DNA from: Caldifarciminota bacterium UBA2202
GTDB taxonomy: Bacteria; Hydrothermota; 32-111
Reading direction: 5' to 3'
Length of the DNA: 7,147 bases
Assembly: GCA_002327905.1 (NCBI GenBank)
Contig: DCUY01000045.1
Location: 1 to 7,147 of the forward strand
Position numbers and translations under genes: made by a program. Positions within the stretch are counted from its first letter, which is position 1. Each line of letters opens with the position of its first letter. This document shows, piece by piece, positions 1-5,802 of the stretch. The notes below the pieces were generated by a model that had not been told where the DNA came from, made no database searches, and was given only the letters and a program-made list of their open reading frames with translations.

Positions 1-40
1 ATGTGCGAATGAGCGCCGGGCTTCTTGCCACGCCAGACAA
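1..40 (-). repeat. Partial repeat unit at left edge, head-to-head with the next unit
   Basis: Read on the minus strand, 34 down to 21 gives GGCGTGGCAAGAAG, which resembles the GC-rich head (CGTGGGCAAGAC) of the tandem units at the right end of the window. It lies head-to-head with the plus-strand unit that begins at 41. The two heads can form an imperfect hairpin (TTGC-CACG at 27-34 against CGTGAGCAA at 48-56, with a one-base bulge). The unit is cut by the window edge, so its extent is unknown. The assignment rests on this short similarity only. Confidence 0.35.
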
Positions 41-98
41 AGACGCCGTGAGCAAAATAAAACAGTTAAAAGTTTATAGTTGATAGTCTATGGTTAAA
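41..98 (+). repeat. Repeat unit: GC-rich head plus five 7-bp microrepeats
   Basis: The unit begins AGACGCCGTGAGCAAAA and continues into five consecutive heptads at 64-98: AGTTAAA, AGTTTAT, AGTTGAT, AGTCTAT, GGTTAAA. The same head and heptad arrangement occurs on the opposite strand at 7049-6987, so the two copies face inward and bracket the gene block. The first 22 bases of the two heads differ at only two positions. No reading frame is evident. This is an intergenic repeat of unknown function. The conserved unit structure suggests a dispersed family rather than chance AT-rich sequence. Confidence 0.7.
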
Positions 99-144
99 AT
101 GCGGGGACAATAAATAAATACATTCAATTAACACAATAATTTCT

Positions 145-177
145 TGTCATTGCGCGGAGTCTTCGACAAAGCAATCT
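145..177 (+). repeat. REP-like inverted repeat, left copy
   Basis: The copy begins TGTCATTGCGCGG and ends AAAGCAATCT. Compared with the reverse complement of 497-529 it matches at 26 of 33 positions, with identical ends (TGTCAT at one end, GCAATCT at the other) and an identical GTCTTCG core. The core contains a small hairpin, GTC-TTC-GAC. The TGTCATTGCGAGG...GCAATCT pattern is a type of dispersed intergenic repeat I recognise from many environmental bacterial genomes; that is recollection, not a search result. Confidence 0.75.
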
Positions 178-189
178 CTTTATTTCTAT

Positions 190-478
190 TCACTCTTTTA
201 TTCTGTCATAAAGGTCTTTCCATTCAGCATTTTCCCTTTCTATCATTTCTATTTTTTTCTTCCGTGGTCCAGCTTTTATTTGATTTTCTCTCTTTATTGC
301 ATTTTCTATATCATCATAAATTTCATAATACACAAGAATATTGACCTTATACTTTTTTTGTAAATCCGTCTACTAATTTCTGCTTATGTTCATATACCCT
401 TCGAATTATATTGTTAGTTACACCCGTGTATAATACTCTTCTTCCCTTGTTTGTAAGTATATACACATAGTAATTCAT
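190..478 (-). pseudogene. Small GIY-YIG nuclease-domain protein, frameshifted at an A7 run
   Basis: Reading from ATG at 478 gives MNYYVYILTNKGRRVLYTGV followed by TNNIIRRVYEHK. This is the N-terminal half of the stand-alone GIY-YIG family (YVY...YTG, then the catalytic-type Arg in IIRRVYEHK). The frame hits TAA at 349-347 after 43 codons. Removing one base from the A7 run (plus-strand T7 at 353-359) restores the family sequence: TKKYKVNILVYYEIYDD, then NAIKRENQIKAGPRKKK with the candidate metal-binding Glu, ending with TGA at 192-190. The repaired protein would be 95 residues, a normal family length. The start has a strong AAGGAG at 489-484, five bases upstream. The gene is either a recent pseudogene, a homopolymer sequencing error, or a gene expressed by slippage. 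The family recognition is firm; the biological role of these proteins is poorly defined. Confidence 0.85.
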
Positions 479-483
479 CCGTT

Positions 484-489
484 CTCCTT
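484..489 (-). promoter_or_regulatory. Ribosome binding site of the GIY-YIG gene
   Basis: AAGGAG on the minus strand sits five bases from the ATG at 478-476. It fixes the start of the reading frame and shows that the gene retains a working translation-initiation signal despite the internal frameshift. Confidence 0.75.
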
Positions 490-496
490 CGTATGC

Positions 497-529
497 AGAT
501 TGCCACGGCGAAGACGCCTCGCGATGACA
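497..529 (-). repeat. REP-like inverted repeat, right copy
   Basis: On the minus strand the copy begins TGTCATCGCGAGGCG and ends GTGGCAATCT. It mirrors the left copy at 145-177 with seven mismatches. On the plus strand it contains a GGCG-AAGA-CGCC hairpin (507-518). A T5 run follows at 531-535, but the hairpin is short and lies 12 bases before it, so I do not call a terminator. Confidence 0.75.
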
Positions 530-711
530 GTTTTTCTTATAATTACTATTATACCTGATTTTCTCATACTCTTTATCATATTTTGAGTGTACTATTTCTT
601 GCTATATTGTCAATATTGACTGCTTCAAACTGCACCTTATTATACAGCAGGGACGCGCAGATTGATCATTGTATCCGACTAACTGATATATTATACATTC
701 CTCTTTCCCTA
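530..711. other. Non-coding intergenic stretch upstream of gntR
   Basis: AT-rich sequence between the GIY-YIG cassette and the gntR promoter. I see no plausible gene, tRNA or known riboswitch. It contains several -10-like hexamers on both strands, including TATAAT on the minus strand at 553-548 that might serve the GIY-YIG gene but lacks a convincing -35. It also has a better plus-strand promoter candidate at 616-643 and a 12-bp perfect palindrome at 609-620. Confidence 0.5.
616..643 (+). promoter_or_regulatory. Candidate distal promoter for gntR-cca
   Basis: TTGACT at 616-621, a 16-base spacer and TATTAT at 638-643 resemble a sigma70-type promoter. Transcription would begin near 650 and leave a leader of about 120 bases before gntR. 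The -35 overlaps the palindrome GTCAATATTGAC (609-620). AT-rich sequence yields such matches easily, so this is weaker than the proximal promoter. Confidence 0.35.
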
Positions 712-740
712 TTGATTTTATAAGGTTTTTATTGTATTAT
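712..740 (+). promoter_or_regulatory. Candidate proximal promoter of gntR-cca
   Basis: TTGATT at 712-717, a 17-base spacer and TATTAT at 735-740 give a good sigma70-type match with optimal spacing. The transcription start would fall near 747, about 22 bases before the gntR ATG at 769. The ribosome binding site GGAG lies at 760-763, five bases from that ATG. The -10 overlaps an inverted repeat that could be the regulator's own operator. Confidence 0.6.
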
Positions 741-753
741 TATGTAAATACAA
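732..753. promoter_or_regulatory. Candidate operator of the GntR regulator
   Basis: A perfect 7-bp inverted repeat, TTGTATT-N8-AATACAA, spans 732-753 and covers the -10 and the expected transcription start. After one mismatch it extends outward with four more complementary T/A pairs (727-730 and 755-758). GntR regulators are dimers that commonly bind dyads in their own promoter, so autorepression is the natural inference. Some of the symmetry comes from T and A runs, which lowers its weight. Confidence 0.5.
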
Positions 754-768
754 AAAAACGGAGACTGA

Positions 769-1143
769 ATGAATATTGTCATAGACACGGAATCCCCTCT
801 TGCAGTGTACCTGCAGATAAAGAATCAGATTAAGGGACTGATAAATGCCTCCGAATTAAAGGAGGGAACGCATCTTCCTTCTATAAGGCGTCTTGCATCA
901 CTTCTTGGTGTTGCAATCAATACGGTTGCGCGCGCATACTACGAACTTGAGGAGGAGAAGATTATAAAGCTTGACGGAAGAAGAGGCACTCTTGTCTTGG
1001 GCCCCAATGCAATCGATACTGATGAAAGAAGGACATTTCTCGAGCGTCTCACAGAGGAATATCTGCTGAGAAGCAAAGAGTATCAATATTCACAGGACGA
1101 AATAGCAGAGATAATAAAGGAAAAATTCAAAGAGATCTATTGA
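769..1143 (+). CDS. GntR-family transcriptional regulator, YtrA subfamily
   Basis: The 124-residue protein has the GntR winged helix-turn-helix: an N-terminal helix containing PLAVYLQIKNQIKGLI (10-25), then LPSIRRLASLLGVAINTVAR (36-55) as the HTH, and a wing ending near GRRGTLVLG (69-77). The remaining 47 residues are short and helical with no ligand-binding domain. That architecture and length define the YtrA subfamily, which usually represses ABC-transporter operons from within them. Here no such transporter is adjacent; the next gene, cca, begins on the last base of this gene's stop codon, so the two are surely co-transcribed. The start is supported by GGAG five bases upstream. A dyad over the promoter suggests autoregulation. 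The effector is unknown. The family call is secure; the target genes are inferred. Confidence 0.92.
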   Translation: MNIVIDTESPLAVYLQIKNQIKGLINASELKEGTHLPSIRRLASLLGVAINTVARAYYELEEEKIIKLDGRRGTLVLGPNAIDTDERRTFLERLTEEYLLRSKEYQYSQDEIAEIIKEKFKEIY

Positions 1144-2474
1144 TGTTCCTAAAAATCGAAAAAGAAATAAAGAATATAGTCAAAATCCTTGACCATTCTT
1201 CCACTTACATTGTCGGCGGTTATGTGAGAGATAAACTTATGCACAGGGAACCGAAGGATATTGATATTGTTTCGTATCTCTCAACTGTGGAAATGTCAAA
1301 GAGACTTAAGCTCAAACCCTACATAGTGAATGACAGGTTCAATACTGCAAGATTCTATTTTAATGACAGGTTTATTGACTATAACTGCATAGAGAATATC
1401 AACTCCGATTTGAAAAGGCGCGACTTTAAAATCAATTCAATCGCGTGTGATTTGAATGGAAAAATATATGACCCTCTGGGTGGTATAAGTGACATTGATA
1501 ATAAAGTTATAAATCTTTCTTCAACAATATCTTTAGGTGAAGACCCGATAAGAATACTCCGAGCATTCAGGTTCAAATATCAATTGGGATTCGCACTCTC
1601 CCCCTCTGTAAAGAGTTCGGTTAAGAAGAACATCAACCTGCTTTCCGCCTCTCCCAAAGAGAGGATTTACATTGAATTCAAGGAGCTTCTCTCTCATAAT
1701 GACAGAGGCAAAGCATTAAGAGAGCTGTACAAGGCTGGAATTTTATGCGTAATTTTTCCTGACCTCGACAAGACTCTTAAATTTATTCATATAAAGAATA
1801 AATCCCGCTTTCTCATGGGGCATCTTCTGAATACTGTTGAAGCTGTTGATATTGTTTCAAAGGAGAGGATGCCAAAGGAGATGCGCGATTATTTGAAGAC
1901 CCGCATGTTCCCACTCTATCTCTCAGCATTGTTTCACGATTACTGCAAACCGGAGAGCTTCACTGTTGAGAAGAGAAAGCAGAGATTCTACAATCATGAC
2001 ATCATGGCATCCCAAAGGATTGAGAAGATGCTGAAACGCGACTTAAAGGCATCGAATGAAGAGACGAATATAATTGCCCGGCTTATAAGAATGCACATGA
2101 GACCTCATTTTCTGTTAAAGGAGGATAGACCGACTGACAGGGGAATATACAGACTCTTCAGAGAGAGCGCAGATGATGCCGCGGGGCTTATGATACTATG
2201 TATGGCAGATGTTTTATCAAGCGAAGGAAGGATTGAGAGGGGCTATATAAGCATGTTCAGAAGAATGAAATCCATTGAGGCGCGGATATTGAAAAAACAG
2301 GTGCGTCTTCTCAATGGCGACGAGATTATGGAATTTTTCAAAATAAAACCTGGGAGACTTATAGGAGAGATGATTGATTCTGCAAACAGCTGGGCAGTAG
2401 AGAATAATGTCACAGACAAAAAAATTATATTCGATTATTTAAAAGAAAATTTTTCCGAGATTAAGCGACAATAA
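1143..2474 (+). CDS. cca: tRNA nucleotidyltransferase (CCA-adding, class II) with HD domain
   Basis: The 443-residue protein adds the 3'-terminal CCA (or part of it) to tRNA. Nucleotidyltransferase motifs are intact: GGYVRD at 25-30, the metal-binding pair D39/D41 in KDIDI, RRDFKIN at 92-98 and the base-selecting EDPIR at 133-137. A neck/body region follows, then an HD phosphohydrolase domain with H227 in MGHLLNTVEAVD and the HD pair at 265-266 in LFHDYCKP, plus further downstream His and Asp residues. Class II bacterial relatives include CCA-adding, A-adding and poly(A) polymerase enzymes, so exact specificity is not proven; only one such gene is visible here. ATG at 1143 overlaps the gntR TGA (TGATG). 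A TTG at 1140 is a less likely start. The last 14 bases overlap the convergent lolD gene. Confidence 0.9.
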   Translation: MFLKIEKEIKNIVKILDHSSTYIVGGYVRDKLMHREPKDIDIVSYLSTVEMSKRLKLKPYIVNDRFNTARFYFNDRFIDYNCIENINSDLKRRDFKINSIACDLNGKIYDPLGGISDIDNKVINLSSTISLGEDPIRILRAFRFKYQLGFALSPSVKSSVKKNINLLSASPKERIYIEFKELLSHNDRGKALRELYKAGILCVIFPDLDKTLKFIHIKNKSRFLMGHLLNTVEAVDIVSKERMPKEMRDYLKTRMFPLYLSALFHDYCKPESFTVEKRKQRFYNHDIMASQRIEKMLKRDLKASNEETNIIARLIRMHMRPHFLLKEDRPTDRGIYRLFRESADDAAGLMILCMADVLSSEGRIERGYISMFRRMKSIEARILKKQVRLLNGDEIMEFFKIKPGRLIGEMIDSANSWAVENNVTDKKIIFDYLKENFSEIKRQ

Positions 2475-3135
2475 ATCCGTCTTTCATATTCACATTTCTG
2501 TCCGCATATTTCAACAATTCTTCATTGTGTGTTATAATAATAAATGTCTTCTTCTTTTCATTGTTTATCTTCTTGAAGAAATCCATTACGAACTGCGTAT
2601 TTTTGGAATCAAGATTTCCTGTGGGTTCGTCGGCAAGTATGACATCAGGATCATTTATAAGAGCGCGCGCAATAGCCACTCTCTGCTGTTCGCCTCCTGA
2701 AAGCTCATTCGGTTTATGCTCAGTGCGCTCTTCAAGACCCAATTCTCCTAAAAGCTCCCTTGCGCTCTTTGCCGATTCCTTAAAACTTTTATTCATGAAT
2801 AATGAAGGAAGCATAACATTCTCATAAGCGAGAAATTCATTGAGAAGATAATGAAATTGGAAAATAAATCCTATATTCTTATTTCTCCATTTTGCCTGCT
2901 TTTTATCATTCAGCGAGTGTATGTCCTCTCCTTTGTATAAAACTTTTCCGGATGTGGGGGAATCAAGAGTGCCTATTATATGAAGAAGAGTTGACTTCCC
3001 TGCACCTGAAGGCCCGAGTATGAGCGTAACTTTTCCCTCTTCTATCTCAAGATTAATATTGTTCAAAACTCTTATTGTCTTGTCAGTCACCTTAAAATCG
3101 CGGTTCAAATCAGAGACCGTGAATATGCTATTCAT
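2461..3135 (-). CDS. lolD: Lipoprotein-releasing ABC transporter ATPase LolD
   Basis: This 224-residue ATPase powers release of lipoproteins from the inner membrane to the periplasmic carrier. Walker A GPSGAGKST is at 41-49, the Q-loop Gln at 93, signature LSGGEQ at 145-150, Walker B VILADE at 165-170 with catalytic E170, and the switch His at 203. The stretch FIFQFHYLLNEFLAYENVMLP (from 90) closely resembles the LolD/MacB group, and the adjacent lolC/E permease supports LolD. Its start overlaps the permease gene by 8 bp and has no strong Shine-Dalgarno (GATAAGAT precedes the ATG), which suggests translational coupling. It is the last gene of the operon, and its final 14 bases overlap the convergent cca gene. 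FtsE/MacB-type ATPases are alternatives, made unlikely by the context. Confidence 0.93.
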   Translation of the reverse strand: MNSIFTVSDLNRDFKVTDKTIRVLNNINLEIEEGKVTLILGPSGAGKSTLLHIIGTLDSPTSGKVLYKGEDIHSLNDKKQAKWRNKNIGFIFQFHYLLNEFLAYENVMLPSLFMNKSFKESAKSARELLGELGLEERTEHKPNELSGGEQQRVAIARALINDPDVILADEPTGNLDSKNTQFVMDFFKKINNEKKKTFIIITHNEELLKYADRNVNMKDGFIVA

Positions 3136-4342
3136 ATCTTATCGCTTTCACCGCATCCATTGAAGCGGCTTTCATTGCAGGATAAAGTGTCGCCACAAAA
3201 GAGACAACCACTGTGAGCGCAAGAACAAAAATTACATCCCAGAACTGCACATCAACGGGAAGCTTGTCAAGGAGATAGACCTGACCGGGCAAGTCAATGA
3301 ATTTATACTTTGAGAGCAGGAAACACGCTGTTAGGCCTGCCGCCAGACCTGTCACTGTGCCGATGAAATTTATTATGAAACCCTGATACAGATATATTTT
3401 CAGAATATCCCTCTGCGCAAGTCCCAATGTCTTTAAGACCCCGATTTCAGTGGTTCTCTCCATCACAATCATAATCAGAGTTGTTATAATATTGAATTCA
3501 GCGACAATCACTACAAGAAGGAGTATTAAAAACATTATTTTCTTTTCAAGCGCTAGAGCGGCAAATAGAGAGCCGTTAAGCTCAATCCAATTGTTTGTCC
3601 TAAACGGATATCCGAGTCTCTTCTCAATCTTCTGCGCCAATTCAGGAGCTTTGTATATATCCTTTATCATTAATTCCACTCCTGTGACTGACCCGCTTAA
3701 CCCTAATATTTCAGATGCCTTTTCAATCGGTATGTATATCAGCTCAGCATTGTATTGATACATCCCAGCATCAAATATCCCAGCTATTGTGAATTGCGAT
3801 ACCTTTGGAATCAAAGAGCCCATTGTCTCTGTCGAACCGAACGGAGTAGCTACTGTAATAAGGTCTCCCGTGTGAGCTCTTATATCCTCTGCAAGGTCAA
3901 TTCCGATATATACTTCATTTTGGTTTTTCGGCACTTCTCCGAATTTCAGATGCCTTCTTAAAACTTCAGCAGTTGACGAGTCGTTTAAGTCAAATCCCCT
4001 TATTATTACTCCGTCTGCGTAATTCTCAAATTGAACCAGACCTTTGGAATATATGAAAGGAGTCATTGAGACTATCTCTTTGAATGACCTAATTGAATCC
4101 ATCACATCTTTATACTCTTTCATCGGCTCATTGAAATATTTTAAAACAACCACATGACTGTTTATATCAACTATCCTCTCCTTCACATCCTTCTGAAATC
4201 CGTTCATGACTGATAAGACGATTATCAGTGACGCCACTCCTATGAATATCCCGCCTATTGCTATTCCTGTGGTTATATACCCGAATATTGTCTTTCTCCT
4301 TCCGAACAAGTGCTTGATTGCTATAAACAGAATATGGTTCAT
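3128..4342 (-). CDS. lolC: Lipoprotein-releasing system permease, LolC/LolE family (possibly LolF-type)
   Basis: This 404-residue inner-membrane protein has the LolC/E layout: an N-terminal membrane segment (about 19-45), a large periplasmic MacB-like domain, and three C-terminal segments (about 269-293, 319-344 and 369-390) of the FtsX type. The conserved cytoplasmic loop MERTTEIGVLKTLG (294-307) is expected to contact LolD. The periplasmic TPFGSTETMGSLIPKVSQF stretch lies where LolC proteins carry the hook that recruits LolA. Only one permease gene is present, so the complex may be a homodimer (LolF-like) rather than LolC plus LolE, unless a paralogue lies elsewhere. The ATG overlaps the lysS stop as ATGA. 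No LolA or LolB gene is seen in this window. Confidence 0.92.
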   Translation of the reverse strand: MNHILFIAIKHLFGRRKTIFGYITTGIAIGGIFIGVASLIIVLSVMNGFQKDVKERIVDINSHVVVLKYFNEPMKEYKDVMDSIRSFKEIVSMTPFIYSKGLVQFENYADGVIIRGFDLNDSSTAEVLRRHLKFGEVPKNQNEVYIGIDLAEDIRAHTGDLITVATPFGSTETMGSLIPKVSQFTIAGIFDAGMYQYNAELIYIPIEKASEILGLSGSVTGVELMIKDIYKAPELAQKIEKRLGYPFRTNNWIELNGSLFAALALEKKIMFLILLLVVIVAEFNIITTLIMIVMERTTEIGVLKTLGLAQRDILKIYLYQGFIINFIGTVTGLAAGLTACFLLSKYKFIDLPGQVYLLDKLPVDVQFWDVIFVLALTVVVSFVATLYPAMKAASMDAVKAIRYE

Positions 4343-5802
4343 TTCTCTTTTTTAAGCAGAGGGAATAAAACTACATCCCTTATTGAATGCTGGTTTGTGA
4401 GAAGCATCACTATCCTGTCAATGCCGAGACCCACTCCTCCTGTCGGAGGCATACCGTACATAAGCGACTCTATGAAGTCCTCATCCATCTGGAATGCTTC
4501 AGTGTCACCCTGTTTTCTCTCATCAACCTGTTTCATGAATCTCTCTCTCTGGTCAATGGGATCATTAAGCTCGGAGAATGAATTGCCCACCTCCATGCCT
4601 GCAATGATGGGTTCAAATCTCTCTACAACACCCTCTATTTCACGGTGCTTTCTTGCAAGAGGAGAAATTTCAAGAGGATGATTTACTACGAATGAAGGAT
4701 TAACAAGATCCTTCTGCACCTTTTCAGAGAAAATCTCATCAAGAATCTTTCCGTAAGTCTTCTTTCCTTCAAGGTCAATATTTAACTTCTTTGCTATCTC
4801 TTTCAATTCTTCAGTGCTTTTCCCTCTCACATCGAAACCTGTCTTATCTTCAATTGATTTGAAGAAATCCACCCGTCTCCACGGTCTTGTAAAATCTATC
4901 TCCATCTCTCCGTATGTTATTTTCTTCTCAGGCACAAGAACTTCAAATATCTCTTCCACAAGATTCATCATGTCATTATAGTCCGCATACGCCTGATAAA
5001 ATTCAACCTGAGTGAATTCAGGATTGTGAGTTCTGTCGATTCCCTCATTTCTGAAATCCTTTGCAAATTCAAAGACTCTGTTTATTCCGCCCACAATCAA
5101 TCGTTTCAAATACAATTCATTCGCAATTCTCAAGAACAACTGCATGTCATGAGTATTGTGATGTGTTGTAAACGGCTGTGCGAATGCTCCTCCGTAAATC
5201 GGCTGTAATATAGGAGTCTCCACTTCCAAGAAATCCCTTTCCGACAAAAATTTTCTAATGCTGTTGATTATCTCTGACCTTCTTCTGAATACTATCTTCG
5301 ACTCGTCATTCACTATAAGGTCAAGGTATCTCTTTCTGTATCTCATCTCAAGGTCTTTAAGTCCGTGGAATTTCTCCGGAAGGGGCTTTAATGCTTTTGA
5401 AAGTATATCAATGTCAGATGCCGCAAGAGTGAGTTCCCCTGTGTGTGTGAGAAAGACTTTTCCCTTTACTCCGACAATGTCGCCAATGTCAAAGAGTTTC
5501 GCCGCAAGGTATTTCTGCTCTCCCACAATGTCCTTCTTTATATATACCTGCACTTTTTCTATCTGGTCTTTCACATCTATGAACATCACTTTGCCGTGCT
5601 TTCTTTCGGATATCATTCTTCCGGCAATGGATATTTCAATATCCTTATCAACAAATTCGTCTTTCTTCTCAATAAGCTCCTTTATGGAGTGAGTTGCATT
5701 GAAATTGTATTTGTACGGCTCTATTCCCATCTCGCGGAGTTTTGCAAGATTCTCCATCATCTGTTTTTCAAGAACATTCAAATCCAAATTATTATTTTCC
5801 AT
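4339..5802 (-). CDS. lysS: Lysyl-tRNA synthetase, class II
   Basis: This 487-residue cytoplasmic enzyme charges tRNA-Lys with lysine. An OB-fold anticodon-binding domain occupies about 55-135. The class II catalytic core follows: motif 1 region around 176-200 (ending FLEVETPILQP), motif 2 at FRNEG (250-254) with the lysine-enzyme HNPEFT at 259-264, and motif 3 in GGVGLGIDR ending at R463. Length and motif order are typical of bacterial LysS, with no extra domains. A strong AGGAGG lies at 5813-5808, inside the 3' end of prfB, and the two genes overlap by 11 bp. The TGA stop overlaps the lolC/E start. The enzyme is the second gene of the prfB-lysS-lolC-lolD operon. Confidence 0.97.
   Translation of the reverse strand: MENNNLDLNVLEKQMMENLAKLREMGIEPYKYNFNATHSIKELIEKKDEFVDKDIEISIAGRMISERKHGKVMFIDVKDQIEKVQVYIKKDIVGEQKYLAAKLFDIGDIVGVKGKVFLTHTGELTLAASDIDILSKALKPLPEKFHGLKDLEMRYRKRYLDLIVNDESKIVFRRRSEIINSIRKFLSERDFLEVETPILQPIYGGAFAQPFTTHHNTHDMQLFLRIANELYLKRLIVGGINRVFEFAKDFRNEGIDRTHNPEFTQVEFYQAYADYNDMMNLVEEIFEVLVPEKKITYGEMEIDFTRPWRRVDFFKSIEDKTGFDVRGKSTEELKEIAKKLNIDLEGKKTYGKILDEIFSEKVQKDLVNPSFVVNHPLEISPLARKHREIEGVVERFEPIIAGMEVGNSFSELNDPIDQRERFMKQVDERKQGDTEAFQMDEDFIESLMYGMPPTGGVGLGIDRIVMLLTNQHSIRDVVLFPLLKKEK

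Larger units (their letters stand above)
145..529 (-). mobile_element. Compact GIY-YIG cassette bounded by 33-bp inverted repeats (putative)
   Basis: Two 33-bp imperfect inverted repeats (145-177 and 497-529, 26 of 33 positions identical) enclose almost exactly one small gene. The gene's stop lies 12 bp from the left repeat, and its start lies 18 bp from the right repeat with its Shine-Dalgarno site in between. The tightness suggests that repeat and gene travel as a unit, by analogy with REP sequences and their RAYT transposases, but mobility is inferred. I found no convincing target-site duplication: TTTCT occurs on both sides but is not flush with the right boundary. Confidence 0.5.

Noticed and set aside
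144..344. A 66-codon plus-strand open frame beginning MSLRGVFDKAISLF
   Set aside because: Its first codons translate the left inverted repeat and the rest is antisense to the GIY-YIG gene; there is no ribosome binding site and it is Phe/Leu-rich as expected of antisense AT-rich DNA.
507..535. Rho-independent terminator at the right inverted repeat
   Set aside because: The GGCG-AAGA-CGCC stem is only 4 bp and the T5 run begins 12 bases after it; no plus-strand gene ends there.
135..537. Target-site duplication (TTTCT) around the GIY-YIG cassette
   Set aside because: The left copy (140-144) abuts the repeat but the right one (533-537) is offset from it, and such a short T-rich word is expected by chance here.
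650..768. Riboswitch or leader RNA upstream of gntR
   Set aside because: No conserved riboswitch core or strong stem structure is visible; the stretch is AT-rich and is explained by promoter elements.
1140..1142. TTG as the start codon of cca
   Set aside because: ATG at 1143 directly follows, overlaps the gntR stop as TGATG and is the more usual codon; the choice changes the protein by one residue.
5258..5692. A 144-codon plus-strand open frame opposite lysS, with another of 130 codons at 5443-5835
   Set aside because: Both are antisense shadows of lysS, which has complete family motifs on the other strand; neither has a plausible start context or recognisable domain.
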